Shown piece after piece: positions 1 through 9,321 of a stretch of DNA of 64,000 bases. This DNA is from an uncultured Draconibacterium sp. Its GTDB lineage: Bacteria; Bacteroidota; Bacteroidia; Bacteroidales; Prolixibacteraceae. Within the stretch, counting starts at the first letter, position 1. Each line of letters opens with the position of its first letter. The stretch lies in assembly GCA_947492175.1 (NCBI GenBank), contig CANLMQ010000004.1:62001-126000 (forward strand). The letters run 5' to 3'. The notes beneath the pieces were generated by a model. It was not told where the DNA came from. It saw only the letters and a list, made by a program, of their open reading frames with translations, and did no database searches. A program made the translations under genes and the position numbers.

Positions 1-38
1 TCTCACAATGGAATAATATTTATAGAAACTGAAAGTAG

Positions 39-55
39 CTGCAATAAAATTGCAG
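39..55 (+). terminator. Possible hairpin terminator of a gene left of the window
   Basis: CTGCAAT, a three-base AAA loop and ATTGCAG form a perfect 7-bp stem, followed by GGTTTT. This would suit a weak factor-independent terminator for a plus-strand gene ending just left of the window. The T-run is short, so it could equally be a chance hairpin. Confidence 0.3.
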
Positions 56-59
56 GGTT

Positions 60-188
60 TTAACCATTAACTAGAGAATAAATTCCTTTCACTAAAATCA
101 AGAAACTCCTCTTTTCATTTATTTCCTTGACGCTCTTTCTCGAAGGCGGCCTTGACAGCGTACCTTGTGCGGGCTCGTCAAAAATCCG
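60..188 (-). other. Start-less open frame, possible relic or repeat-derived sequence
   Basis: On the minus strand a frame stays open for about 42 codons between TGA (189-191) and TAA (60-62). It has no ATG and is locally richer in G+C than the flanks around 135-200. The peptide contains an RPPSRKSVKEINEKRSF stretch. It has no visible ribosome-binding site and no family I recognise. It may be a decayed gene end or a dispersed intergenic repeat; I do not claim that it is expressed. Confidence 0.2.
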
Positions 189-438
189 TCAATCGGGCTA
201 ATTGGTTAATCTGAAAAAATGCAAAGGTTATTTTTGACAAGATTTTTGGTTCCTTTTGATCGAATGCAAAAGGGACTGCCTGTCTGGCATGAAGACAAAA
301 GCCACAAGAATTATCTATTTGGGGTTAGTTATAGGAAACTTAGAATTCTTCCGTCAAAATAAGACTGAGGATTACCTGATAATTTTAAATTCACCGGAAT
401 CAAGGATGACCATATATCCCTAAACTTCAAACAAATAC

Positions 439-466
439 AAAAAAAAGGCTGCTGAAGCAACCTTTT
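439..466 (-). terminator. Rho-independent terminator of the M3 peptidase gene
   Basis: Read on the minus strand, GGTTGCT, loop TC and AGCAGCC form a strong 7-bp stem (447-462 on the plus strand) followed by a run of eight T (439-446). It lies about 55 bases after the stop codon of the peptidase gene, as expected for its terminator. Confidence 0.75.
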
Positions 467-521
467 CCTTAATATCTATTTTCCAACGCCGTGCGCCAGG
501 CATTTTGCGCCAGACTATTTT

Positions 522-2642
522 TTACAATAATCCGCGACCTTTTAACAGCGGCTCAATTCCCGGTTCTTTTCCGCGGAACTGGATGTAAAGTTTCATTGGA
601 TCGTCAGATCCACCGGCAGAAAAAATATTTTCGCGCAAAGCAGCAGCAGTAGCTTTATCAAATAAGCCGTTTTCTTTAAAGGCTTCAAAAGCATCTTTAT
701 CCAATACTTCGGCCCATAAATAGGCATAATAACCCGAAGAATAACCCCCTGCAAAAATATGCTGGAAATAGGTACTGCGGTAACGTGGTGCAATTTCCGG
801 AATTAAACCATATTTGTCCATCGAAGCTTTTTCAAACGCACGCACATCCATATTTGGTTCAACTGTATTTAAGGTATGGTAATCCATATCCAGTAGTCCG
901 GCTGCTAAAAATTCGATAGTTGCAAAACCCTGATTAAAGTGCGCTGCATTGTTAATTTTCGCCACCAACTCTGCAGGAATTACTTCACCTGTTTCGTAAT
1001 GTTTTGCATACAGTTCCAGCATTTCCGGTTCAAAGGCCCAGTTCTCCATAATCTGCGATGGCAGCTCAACAAAATCGCGCGATACCGAAGTACCTGAAAG
1101 CGTATTAAATTCGCAATCCGACAGTAATCCGTGTAAACCATGTCCAAACTCGTGGAACATAGTTGTTACCTGGTCTAAACTTAAAAGCGAAGGCATATCT
1201 TCAGTTGGTGCAGGGAAATTACACACATTGGTAATTACCGGAAGTATGTTTTCACCATCAACAATTTGTTGTTTGCGGTAAGAACTCATCCAGGCACCGC
1301 CACGCTTGCTCGGGCGTGCAAAATAATCGGTGTAAAAAATTCCGATAAGAGTTCCGTCTGCTTCTTTAACTTCAAATACTTTTCCGTCTTTGTGGTATTT
1401 GGGCAGGTCGGTGCGTTCTGAAAACGTAATGCCCCAAAGTTTGTTTGCCAAAGTAAAAATACCTTGCTGAACATTATCAACTTCGAAATAAGGTTTTACA
1501 TCTTCTTCGCTTAATGCATATTTTTCCTGACGCACTTTCTCGGCATAATACCACCAGTCCCAGGCCTCTATTTTAATATTTGCGCCTTCTTTATTTGCAA
1601 TGGCCTGCATGTCAACAACCTCTTGTTTTGCAACCGGCAAAGCTTTTTCCCACACTTTTGTAAGTATGTCGTACACATTGTCCGGATTCTTGGCCATGTT
1701 CTCAGCCAAAATATATTCTGCATGGTTGTTGTATCCAAAAAGTTTGGCACGTTCGCTACGCAATTCGGTCATACGTGCAACAATTGCTTTGTTGTCGAAC
1801 TCGTTGCCATTGTCACCTTTTAAAATATAACCTTTGTAAAGCTTTTCCCGAAAATCCCTGTTAGGCGAATAAGTCAGGAAAGGATACAAACTCGGGCGGC
1901 TGATTGTAAATACCCATTTACCTTCCATACCTTCCTCTTTTGCAGTAGCAGCAGCGGCCGAAACAGCGGCAGCAGGAAGACCTTCCAACTCTGCTTTGTT
2001 CTCGATAACCAGTTTAAACGCATTGTTATCTTTTAAAACGTTCTCGCCAAACTGAACTGAAAGAGTGGCTAATTCGCCGTTAATCTCTCTCATTCTTGCT
2101 TTTTTGTCGGCAGGTAATTCGGCACCACCGCGTACAAAGTTTTTGTATTTCTTTTCCAGTAAACGTGCCTGTTCGGTATTTAAATCAAGGCTTTCGCGTT
2201 GTTCGTAAACAGCTTTTACACGCTTAAACAAACCTTCATTCAGGTTAATATCGTCGTAATGAGCCGAAAGCTGAGGTTCAATATCTTTTTCGATAGCCTG
2301 AATACTATCGTTGGTATGTGCACTGCTTAAATTACTGAACACACTGTAAACCTTGTCTAAAAATGCGCCGGTTTTATCCAATGCTACCAGTGTATTTTCA
2401 AAAGTCGGTGCTTCAGTATTATTAACAATTGCATCGATTTCTTCTTTTTGCAAACGCATTCCTTCTGCAATGGCAGAGCGGTAATGTTCGTTTTCAATTT
2501 TATCAAATGGCGGAACTCCAAAAGGAGTATTCCACTCTACAAAAAACGGATTTTCCATATTAGAATTACTTTCTTTTTTCTGGGTTTGGCATGAACTCAG
2601 GGCCACACCCGCAACAAAAATAAAAAACAGTAGTTTTCTCAT
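522..2642 (-). CDS. M3 family metallopeptidase (peptidyl-dipeptidase Dcp-like), lipoprotein
   Basis: This is a zinc metallopeptidase of the M3A (thimet oligopeptidase/Dcp) family, which removes dipeptides from or cleaves short peptides. The 706-residue length is normal for the family. The HEFGH zinc motif is at about residues 497-501, and the third ligand is probably the Glu in FVELPSQ at about 526. The N-terminus has a hydrophobic segment ending in LSSC (Cys18), a lipoprotein signal, so it probably acts on peptides in the periplasm. The gene is monocistronic, divergent from pheT and followed by a clear terminator. Dcp versus oligopeptidase A specificity cannot be settled from the sequence. 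Confidence 0.93.
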   Translation of the reverse strand: MRKLLFFIFVAGVALSSCQTQKKESNSNMENPFFVEWNTPFGVPPFDKIENEHYRSAIAEGMRLQKEEIDAIVNNTEAPTFENTLVALDKTGAFLDKVYSVFSNLSSAHTNDSIQAIEKDIEPQLSAHYDDINLNEGLFKRVKAVYEQRESLDLNTEQARLLEKKYKNFVRGGAELPADKKARMREINGELATLSVQFGENVLKDNNAFKLVIENKAELEGLPAAAVSAAAATAKEEGMEGKWVFTISRPSLYPFLTYSPNRDFREKLYKGYILKGDNGNEFDNKAIVARMTELRSERAKLFGYNNHAEYILAENMAKNPDNVYDILTKVWEKALPVAKQEVVDMQAIANKEGANIKIEAWDWWYYAEKVRQEKYALSEEDVKPYFEVDNVQQGIFTLANKLWGITFSERTDLPKYHKDGKVFEVKEADGTLIGIFYTDYFARPSKRGGAWMSSYRKQQIVDGENILPVITNVCNFPAPTEDMPSLLSLDQVTTMFHEFGHGLHGLLSDCEFNTLSGTSVSRDFVELPSQIMENWAFEPEMLELYAKHYETGEVIPAELVAKINNAAHFNQGFATIEFLAAGLLDMDYHTLNTVEPNMDVRAFEKASMDKYGLIPEIAPRYRSTYFQHIFAGGYSSGYYAYLWAEVLDKDAFEAFKENGLFDKATAAALRENIFSAGGSDDPMKLYIQFRGKEPGIEPLLKGRGLL

Positions 2643-2883
2643 CTTTAAAGTGAATTTAATTTGCCGCGCAAGATAAACATTTATCAGACTTTATGTTATG
2701 ATGGAATTCACGATTTTATAGAAAACCGAAGGACACCCCAAAACTCTGATTTTAAAGATTCTCGCTGTTCAGGATGCGGTAAAAAAATTAAAACCGGTAA
2801 AATTTATCTTGCAATGAATTGAAAACTACCTTAAATCTTCAAGAATCAAAGAATCGATCACTCGCATTTGTAATAAAAATCTG

Positions 2884-2891
2884 TACTTTTG
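2884..2891 (+). promoter_or_regulatory. Candidate -7 element of the pheT promoter
   Basis: TACTTTTG matches the Bacteroidota -7 consensus TAnnTTTG exactly and lies 35 bases before the pheT ATG. A TTTG is present upstream (2867-2870), but the 13-base spacing is shorter than usual for a -33 element. Only the -7 box is convincing. Confidence 0.5.
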
Positions 2892-2926
2892 TCGGATTCA
2901 AAAAACGACAGAAAAATCATTTAAAG

Positions 2927-5377
2927 ATGAAGATATCATATTCCTGGTTAAAAGATTACATTAAACTGGAACAGTCGCCGGAAGAGATTTGCGACATACT
3001 TACACAAACCGGTTTGGAAGTTGGCGGTTTAGAAGAAGTTGAAACCATTAAAGGTGGCTTGCAAGGATTGGTAATTGGTGAAGTGGTTACCTGCGAAGCT
3101 CATTCCGGTTCCGATCATTTAAGTAAAACAACTGTAAATGTAGGTGGCGATGAAGTATTACCCATTGTTTGCGGAGCACCCAATGTTGCTGCCGGTCAGA
3201 AAGTAGTTGTGGCTACCGTTGGCACAACCTTATACGATGGCGACGATGAGTTCAAGATTAAAAAATCTAAAATCAGAGGTGAAGTTTCGATGGGAATGAT
3301 TTGTGCCGAAGATGAGATTGGTTTGGGAACCGGTCACGACGGCATTATGGTTTTGGATGAAAACGCAAAAGTTGGAACCCAAGCCAAAGATTATTTTAAT
3401 GTGGAATCGGACTGGGTAATTGAAATCGACCTTACTCCTAACCGTATCGACGGAGCATCGCACATTGGTGCTGCCCGCGATTTGGCTGCTTTCCTGAAAA
3501 AGACACAGGAAATTGCTTACACCAAACCTTCGGTTGAAGCGTTTAGCGTTGATAATCACGATTTGGAAATCCCTGTTGAGGTAGCAACTCCGGAAGCTTG
3601 TCCCCGCTATGCAGGAGTTACCATTTCGGGTCTTGTGGTAAAAGAATCGCCTGAATGGCTGCAAAACCGCTTAAAAATGATTGGTCTGTCGCCAATTAAC
3701 AATGTGGTTGATATTACCAACTATGTTCTTTTTGAAACCGGACAACCTTTACATGCTTTTGATGCCGCAGAAATTGCAGGTAACAAAGTGGTGGTTAAAA
3801 CCATGCCTGCTCTTACTAAATTTACAACTTTAGACGAAGTTGAACGCGAACTGGATGCTGCCGACTTAATGATTTGCAACACCGAAGAAGCCATGTGTAT
3901 TGGTGGTGTTTTTGGTGGAATCAAATCGGGCGTGAAAGACTCAACAACAAGTATTTTCCTTGAAAGTGCCTGCTTCGATCCGGTGTTTATTCGTAAAACT
4001 GCGCGTCGTCACGGGTTAAATACCGATGCTTCGTTCCGCTTCGAACGTGGCGTTGATCCTAATGGAGTTATTTATGCACTCAAACGTGCTGCCCTGCTTA
4101 TTAAAGAAATTGCCGGCGGAACCATTTCTTCCGAAATAGTGGATATTTATCCGGAGCCCATAGAAGATTTTAAAGTTGAAATTTCGTATGCCAATGTTAC
4201 CCGTCTTATCGGTAAAGATTTGGGTGCCGAAATGATTAAAAATATACTGACATCGTTGGAAATTAAAATTGCAGCCGAAACTGAAAAAGGCTTGTCGCTT
4301 TTAGTTCCTCCATACCGCGTTGATGTAAAACGAGAAGCCGATGTTATAGAAGAAATTCTAAGAATTTACGGGTACAACAATATTGAAATTCCAACACTGG
4401 TTAACTCGTCGTTGCAAACTGCGGAAAAACCAAACAAAGACAAAGTTCGGAATCTGGCTGCAGAAATGTTAACAGCCCAAGGTTTTAACGAAATTTGGTC
4501 AAACTCGCTTACAAAAGCCAATTATTACGAAGGTTTAAAAAATTACAAAGAAGAGCAAACCGTAAAAATGCTGAATCCGCTAAGTGCCGATTTAAACGGA
4601 ATGCGACAAACTTTGCTTTTTGGTGGTTTGGAAAGTATTGCCTACAACGCCAACCGCCAGAATAAAAACCTGAAGTTTTATGAGTTTGGAAATACCTATT
4701 TCTATAAAGGAACACAATTAAAAGATAAACCGGCAAATAATTACTGGGAAGAAGAACACCTGGGACTATTTATTACCGGAAATAAAGAAGCAGAAAGCTG
4801 GACTGCAAAAGAACAGACAACTTCGTTTTACGGTTTAAAAACATACGCCGAAAATATTCTGAAACGTCTTGGTTTTAAAGCTGATGCTTTACAAGTTTCG
4901 GAAACAGGAAACGAACTGTTCGCTGAAGGATTAGCTTATTCGTTCAATAACAAAGTAATTCTTGAATTGGGAATTGTTGCAGGACAGTGGCTCAAAAAAT
5001 TCGATATTGAAAATCCGGTTTACTATGCCGATTTCGATTGGGGAAGAATATTAACCGAACTTAAAAAACATAAAGTAACGTTCGAAGAACTTCCCAAATT
5101 CCAGGCTGTTCGACGCGATTTAGCCTTGTTAATAGACAAGTCTGTAAAATTCAGCCAGATTAAAGAAACAGCATTTAAAATGGAGCGTCAGTTGTTACGC
5201 GAAGTTGACCTGTTTGACGTTTACGAAGGAAAAGGAGTTCCGGCCGGTAAAAAATCGTACGCCGTTAGTTTTATCCTCCGCGACGATAACAAAACGCTAA
5301 AAGACAAACAAATCGACAAAACGATGCAAAAATTTATTGCAGCTTTTGGACGTGAGTTTAATGCTGAGTTGCGATAG
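2927..5377 (+). CDS. pheT: Phenylalanine--tRNA ligase beta subunit
   Basis: This is the beta chain of the alpha2-beta2 phenylalanyl-tRNA synthetase, which charges tRNA-Phe and edits mischarged tyrosine. At 816 residues it has the full bacterial layout: N-terminal start MKISYSWLKDYI, an OB-fold tRNA-binding domain (about residues 40-150), the B3/B4 editing and B5 domains in the middle, and a C-terminal ferredoxin-like anticodon-binding domain ending near FGREFNAELR. The ATG at 2927 is preferred because bacterial PheT proteins begin at this motif. The open frame reaches back to a TTG at 2819, but those 36 residues are not PheT-like and overlap the promoter. pheS is not adjacent. Confidence 0.97.
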   Translation: MKISYSWLKDYIKLEQSPEEICDILTQTGLEVGGLEEVETIKGGLQGLVIGEVVTCEAHSGSDHLSKTTVNVGGDEVLPIVCGAPNVAAGQKVVVATVGTTLYDGDDEFKIKKSKIRGEVSMGMICAEDEIGLGTGHDGIMVLDENAKVGTQAKDYFNVESDWVIEIDLTPNRIDGASHIGAARDLAAFLKKTQEIAYTKPSVEAFSVDNHDLEIPVEVATPEACPRYAGVTISGLVVKESPEWLQNRLKMIGLSPINNVVDITNYVLFETGQPLHAFDAAEIAGNKVVVKTMPALTKFTTLDEVERELDAADLMICNTEEAMCIGGVFGGIKSGVKDSTTSIFLESACFDPVFIRKTARRHGLNTDASFRFERGVDPNGVIYALKRAALLIKEIAGGTISSEIVDIYPEPIEDFKVEISYANVTRLIGKDLGAEMIKNILTSLEIKIAAETEKGLSLLVPPYRVDVKREADVIEEILRIYGYNNIEIPTLVNSSLQTAEKPNKDKVRNLAAEMLTAQGFNEIWSNSLTKANYYEGLKNYKEEQTVKMLNPLSADLNGMRQTLLFGGLESIAYNANRQNKNLKFYEFGNTYFYKGTQLKDKPANNYWEEEHLGLFITGNKEAESWTAKEQTTSFYGLKTYAENILKRLGFKADALQVSETGNELFAEGLAYSFNNKVILELGIVAGQWLKKFDIENPVYYADFDWGRILTELKKHKVTFEELPKFQAVRRDLALLIDKSVKFSQIKETAFKMERQLLREVDLFDVYEGKGVPAGKKSYAVSFILRDDNKTLKDKQIDKTMQKFIAAFGREFNAELR

Positions 5378-5405
5378 CAATTGGCAAAACACCATATGAA
5401 CCTTT

Positions 5406-5465
5406 GAGCTTTCTTTGTGTTACTTTGTGATTAAACATTTACATATAGTTTCACGAAGAAAGCTC
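5406..5465. repeat. Near-perfect 14-bp inverted repeat after pheT
   Basis: GAGCTTTCTTTGTG (5406-5419) and CACGAAGAAAGCTC (5452-5465) pair over 14 positions with one T:G wobble around a 32-base loop. There is no T-run after the second arm, so it is not a classic terminator. The CTTTGTG repetition inside resembles dispersed intergenic repeats, which is an impression and not a database result. Confidence 0.5.
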
Positions 5466-5489
5466 TGAGTTTTCGATATATATTTTACT

Positions 5490-6395
5490 ATGCAAAACCA
5501 CTCCAAAGGAATTATATATGCCTCTGTTACTGCATTCTTTTGGGGATTTCTGGCAATTGCTTTAAAAATTGCGGTCCGCGAGGTTGATCCGGTTACCGTG
5601 GTATGGTTCCGGTTTCTGTTTGCTTTCGTTTTACTGGCCATTTGGGAGTTATTCAATAATCCGGCAACTTTTAAAATTCTTTTAAAACCACCTCTTTTAC
5701 TTGTACTGGCTGCTTTTGCACTTTCGTGGAATTACGTGGGATACATGTTGGGAATACACTACACTACACCAAGTAATGCGCAGCTTTTTATACAAACCGG
5801 ACCTCTTTTATTAGCAATTGCAGGCTTCTTACTTTTTAAGGAGAAAGTAAAACGCAGGCAACTATTTGGATTTGCTTTGGCAATTATTGGTTTTTCGTTT
5901 TTTTACAGCGATCAGCTAGAGGCATTTTTCGACAGTAAAGGAAGCTATCAAACCGGAATTCTATTTACTATTTCCGGAGCAGTGGCCTGGGCAACTTACG
6001 CTGTATTACAAAAAAAACTGGTGGTTAACTATTCGGCCAACAGCCTTAATCTTTTTCTGTTCGGATTGCCGGTAATCATTCTGTCGCCTTTCATTAATCT
6101 CAAACCTCTTTATCAGTTAAATTTTAACTGGTGGCTGCTTCTTGCATTTTTAGGCGCCAATACGGTTATTGCTTACACTTGCCTGGCAAAAGCCCTAAAG
6201 TACACCGAAGCAAATAAAGTAAGCATTATAATTATTTTAAACCCCATGATTACATTTATTACCATGGGAATTCTTACCTGGCTGAATGTGGATTGGGTAC
6301 AACACGAGCGTTTTTCTCTGGTAACTCTTCTGGGCGCAGTTCTTGTTTTTTCAGGCGCTATACTTGTTGCAAAAAAAACAAAAAAGAGCATTTAA
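5490..6395 (+). CDS. EamA/DMT-family transporter
   Basis: This is an inner-membrane permease of the drug/metabolite transporter superfamily with two EamA repeats of about five helices each (residues 8-140 and 150-295). Visible markers are the N-terminal AFFWGFLAIALK segment, the LFKEKVKRRQ loop that follows the first repeat, and the FLGANTVIAYTCLAKAL segment in the second repeat. The 301-residue length is typical. The substrate cannot be predicted, since relatives move amino acids, purines or small metabolites. It stands between pheT and the phosphotriesterase-like gene with more than 100 bases on either side, so it is probably its own transcription unit. Confidence 0.88.
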   Translation: MQNHSKGIIYASVTAFFWGFLAIALKIAVREVDPVTVVWFRFLFAFVLLAIWELFNNPATFKILLKPPLLLVLAAFALSWNYVGYMLGIHYTTPSNAQLFIQTGPLLLAIAGFLLFKEKVKRRQLFGFALAIIGFSFFYSDQLEAFFDSKGSYQTGILFTISGAVAWATYAVLQKKLVVNYSANSLNLFLFGLPVIILSPFINLKPLYQLNFNWWLLLAFLGANTVIAYTCLAKALKYTEANKVSIIIILNPMITFITMGILTWLNVDWVQHERFSLVTLLGAVLVFSGAILVAKKTKKSI

Positions 6396-6506
6396 GTTCC
6401 ATTGCAGGATTCCTTCATAATTATTTATTACGCTGATTAATTCAGTATCAATAATTCCATTTCTGAAAAGAAATAGATTTTGTAATTTGGGGAAAAATTT
6501 ATCAGA

Positions 6507-7523
6507 ATGCTCAATATCAGAAATCTTTTCCCTGTTCTATTTCTCCTGCTTCTACTTTCCTGTAATAAACAGGAATCAAAAATAATTACAGTAACGGGCG
6601 AAATTCCCGCAAATGAAATTGGGAAAACACTGCATCACGAACATTTACTGGTTGATTTTATTGGTGCCGACAGTACCGGTTATCATCGCTGGAATAAAAC
6701 CGAAGTAATTGAAAAAGTTCTGCCCTTCCTGCTTGAAATAAAGGAATTGGGTTACAAAACTCTGGTAGAATGTACCCCTGAATATTTGGGCCGCGATCCG
6801 GAATTACTCAAGCTACTTTCCGAAAAATCAGGAATTCGTATTCTTACAAATGTGGGATATTACAGTGCCATAAATGCTAAATTTATGCCCAAACATGCTT
6901 TTTCAGAAACTCCCCGGCAATTGGCTGACAGATGGATTGCACAAGCACAAAACGGTATTGAGCAAACCGGAGTTTACCCGGGGTTTATTAAAATTGCCGT
7001 TGAGCGTGCCCCATTAAAAGAAATCAATAAAAAAGTAGTTGAGGCTGCCTGTATCACACACAAAACAACAGGATTAACTATTATGTCGCACACAGGACTG
7101 GCAGTTCCGGCGTTTCAGCAACTTGAAATTTTAAAAGAATACGGTATTCATCCTTCTGCTTTCATCTGGACACATGCCAACAATGAAAAAGACAATGAAA
7201 AACACCTTGAAGCAGCAAGAATGGGAGCATGGATCGCTTTCGATAAATTTTCACATAAAAACCAGAAAGAGTTTGTAGAATTTGCGCTGTTTATGAAACA
7301 ACACGATTTACTAAAGAAACTGCTTTTCTCACACGATGGAGGCTGGTACAAACCTGGAGAACCTAACGGCGGAAACTTCAACGGATTTACCGATATAGAA
7401 AACCTACTTATTCCTGCCCTGCTCGAAAACGGATTAACCCAAACCGATATCAATCAACTGTTTGTTCAAAATCCTTCTGAAGCTTTTAAAATTAGCAAAA
7501 GACTGATCGGCGAAATGCGTTAA
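6507..7523 (+). CDS. Phosphotriesterase-family amidohydrolase, lipoprotein
   Basis: This is a binuclear-metal TIM-barrel hydrolase of the phosphotriesterase (PTE/PHP) family of the amidohydrolase superfamily. All expected metal ligands are visible: His44 and His46 in HHEHL, the bridging Lys162 in GFIKIAVE, His195 in SHTG, His223 in WTHAN and Asp277 in SHDGGW. The N-terminus is a lipoprotein signal (LLLLLSC, Cys19), so the enzyme is exported. Family members are mostly lactonases or esterases and true organophosphate hydrolysis is rare, so the natural substrate is unknown. It ends 180 bases before the V-ATPase operon and probably does not belong to it. Confidence 0.88.
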   Translation: MLNIRNLFPVLFLLLLLSCNKQESKIITVTGEIPANEIGKTLHHEHLLVDFIGADSTGYHRWNKTEVIEKVLPFLLEIKELGYKTLVECTPEYLGRDPELLKLLSEKSGIRILTNVGYYSAINAKFMPKHAFSETPRQLADRWIAQAQNGIEQTGVYPGFIKIAVERAPLKEINKKVVEAACITHKTTGLTIMSHTGLAVPAFQQLEILKEYGIHPSAFIWTHANNEKDNEKHLEAARMGAWIAFDKFSHKNQKEFVEFALFMKQHDLLKKLLFSHDGGWYKPGEPNGGNFNGFTDIENLLIPALLENGLTQTDINQLFVQNPSEAFKISKRLIGEMR

Positions 7524-7702
7524 GAACATATATTCATTAAGAGTATTTAAATAAATTTCTCACTTAACATCATTATTTTAAATGTTTTATGACAAAATCA
7601 TGAAACAAAATCACAATTTTTCGTATATTGTAGTAAGACAAAACATCTAAGACCGGTACTGAATTTTTAGTAAAAGATTAAACTTTTTAGAATTTAACAG
7701 CT

Positions 7703-8572
7703 ATGAAGTACAGGTCGAACAGTATTCTGGCACACATTCCTCAAAATCGTAACGGTGAACTAATTCTACGTCAAGCTTTGTTCTTCCAGGAAAAGCTTGG
7801 AATGCGGATATTTTTGATGGGAATCATAAAATCCGGCTCTTTTTTCCCCATTAATCCAAATTCAAAAAAAAACAAAATCCGTCACCAGGGAGCGTTGAAT
7901 AAATTTACAGAATTCGTAAAAAATCACCTCCAGACAGAAATTCCCAATAACATAATGTTACGAATTAGCTGGGGCACAGTTGTCAATACTTTAATTGCGG
8001 AATCAGAACATGGCGGACATGAATTTGTGATATTGGATAAGAGCGAGAAACAAAATGCAGAAGATCTTTCCAGGTCGGAGATTGACAGATACGTAAGTAA
8101 ATCGTTCTGCCCTGTTCTTACCATAAACAAAGATTATCCGGTAAAAGAAATAAAAAGAATTTTCATCCCCATCGATATATCTCAACGTACAAAAAAACGC
8201 CTGTACTGGGCCACTTTCTTTGCAAAAAAACTGGATGCCAAAATCCAAATTGTTTCTGCACTTAATGTTGATATAAAAGAGAGCAAAAGCCTGGCTTACA
8301 AAAAGGCCGAAAGTTTAAAGGAAATGCTTGAAAAAAGAGGTGTTAAGTGCGATTTTAAAATTATTAAAGTACACGGACAAGAAAGTCACCGGGCCGTTTT
8401 GGAGTACCTGGAAAAGGAAAAACCGGACATGGTAATTATAAGAACACACCGCGAATCAAGATTTACGGGTAAAAAAATCGGGACATTTGTTTCAGAAATT
8501 GTTCATTGCTGCAAAATGCCTGTATTCACAGTTGGCGGAGTGAGCCAGGATTTCGATCCCAATATGATATAA
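7703..8572 (+). CDS. Tandem-domain universal stress protein heading the V-ATPase operon
   Basis: This is a cytoplasmic 289-residue protein with two UspA-like domains in tandem (about residues 1-140 and 145-285). The second begins VKEIKRIFIPIDIS, a typical Usp first strand, and ends CCKMPVFTVGG. The nucleotide-binding signature G-2x-G-9x-G-S/T is not well kept, so ATP binding is doubtful. The gene begins 21 bases before the stop-start junction with subunit E, on the same strand, and appears to be the first gene of the V-ATPase operon. A regulatory role towards the ATPase is inference from position. The 179 bases upstream probably hold the operon promoter, but no clean consensus was found. Confidence 0.85.
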   Translation: MKYRSNSILAHIPQNRNGELILRQALFFQEKLGMRIFLMGIIKSGSFFPINPNSKKNKIRHQGALNKFTEFVKNHLQTEIPNNIMLRISWGTVVNTLIAESEHGGHEFVILDKSEKQNAEDLSRSEIDRYVSKSFCPVLTINKDYPVKEIKRIFIPIDISQRTKKRLYWATFFAKKLDAKIQIVSALNVDIKESKSLAYKKAESLKEMLEKRGVKCDFKIIKVHGQESHRAVLEYLEKEKPDMVIIRTHRESRFTGKKIGTFVSEIVHCCKMPVFTVGGVSQDFDPNMI

Positions 8573-8593
8573 CAACCAACTAACCAATAAACG

Positions 8594-9220
8594 ATGACCG
8601 ACAAAATTCAGGAAATAACGCAAAAAATCTATAACGAGGGAGTTATAAAAGCAAAGGAGGATGCCTACAAGATTATCGCTGATGCCAAAACACAAGCTGA
8701 TGAAATAGTACAATCTGCACGAAAAGAACAGGAAGGAATAATCTTAAAGGCACAGAAACAGGCCAGTGAAATTAAGCGGCAAACCAATATTGAATTGCAA
8801 CTGGCAGCGCGTCAGTTTATCAGTAATTTAAAGCAAAAAGTCACAAAAATAATAACCACATCGCAGGTTGCCGTTCCGGTAAAAAATGCTTTGGAAGATG
8901 CAGACTTTGTGAAAAAAGTCATTCTAACAATAGTAAATAACTGGAATTCCGAAAAGTCGGAAGATATAAACTTAAAAGTGCTTTTACCGGCAAAAGAAGA
9001 AAAAGAGTTCTTACAATTTTTCGATTCGAAAATAAACGAAACGCTTAATACCAGGATTGAAGTGTACTTTGATGAGAAGATAAAAACCGGCTTTAAAATC
9101 GGGCCGCAGGATGGAAGCTACATTTTAAGTTTTACGGATAATGATTTTGATAATTACTTTCAGAGGTACATCAAAGACAGAACAAAAAAAATACTTTTTG
9201 AGTCTGTTGAACCAGAATAA
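8594..9220 (+). CDS. atpE: V-type ATP synthase subunit E
   Basis: This is a peripheral-stalk subunit of the V/A-type ATPase. The 208-residue protein opens with a long charged alpha-helix rich in Ala, Lys, Glu and Gln (about residues 1-95), the coiled coil that pairs with subunit G/H in other systems. A globular C-terminal domain follows and contains GPQDGSYILSFTDNDF near its end. Length and layout fit subunit E. It lies 21 bases after the Usp gene and begins the ATPase gene order E-DUF2764-A-B-D-I-K. Confidence 0.85.
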   Translation: MTDKIQEITQKIYNEGVIKAKEDAYKIIADAKTQADEIVQSARKEQEGIILKAQKQASEIKRQTNIELQLAARQFISNLKQKVTKIITTSQVAVPVKNALEDADFVKKVILTIVNNWNSEKSEDINLKVLLPAKEEKEFLQFFDSKINETLNTRIEVYFDEKIKTGFKIGPQDGSYILSFTDNDFDNYFQRYIKDRTKKILFESVEPE

Positions 9221-9288
9221 GATATTTTATTGCACCTATAAGGGGATTGTAATAACACCATATTACTGAAGCTTTAAGTACATCGGGC

Positions 9289-9313
9289 TTTAAATGACTA
9301 GTACCCATTTAAA
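9289..9313. other. AT-rich hairpin in the E-DUF2764 gap
   Basis: TTTAAATG (9289-9296) and CATTTAAA (9306-9313) form an 8-bp inverted repeat with a 9-base loop, just before the DUF2764 start codon. The 101-base gap here is long for this operon. It might tune expression or be a chance AT-rich palindrome. Confidence 0.3.
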
Positions 9314-9321
9314 ATTCAGTT

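Larger units (their letters stand above)
1..521. other. Intergenic region without a recognisable gene
   Basis: This 521-base stretch at the window edge has no convincing coding region. It holds a short perfect hairpin (39-55), a start-less open frame on the minus strand (60-188) that may be a relic or repeat, and a good minus-strand terminator (439-466) for the peptidase gene that ends at 522. The remainder is AT-rich with nothing recognised. Confidence 0.6.

Noticed and set aside
2649..2822. Plus-strand open frame ending in a zinc-ribbon-like CSGCGKK peptide (cysteines at 2766 and 2775)
   Set aside because: It has no ATG, overlaps the peptidase promoter region, and has only one CxxC pair, so chance is the better reading.
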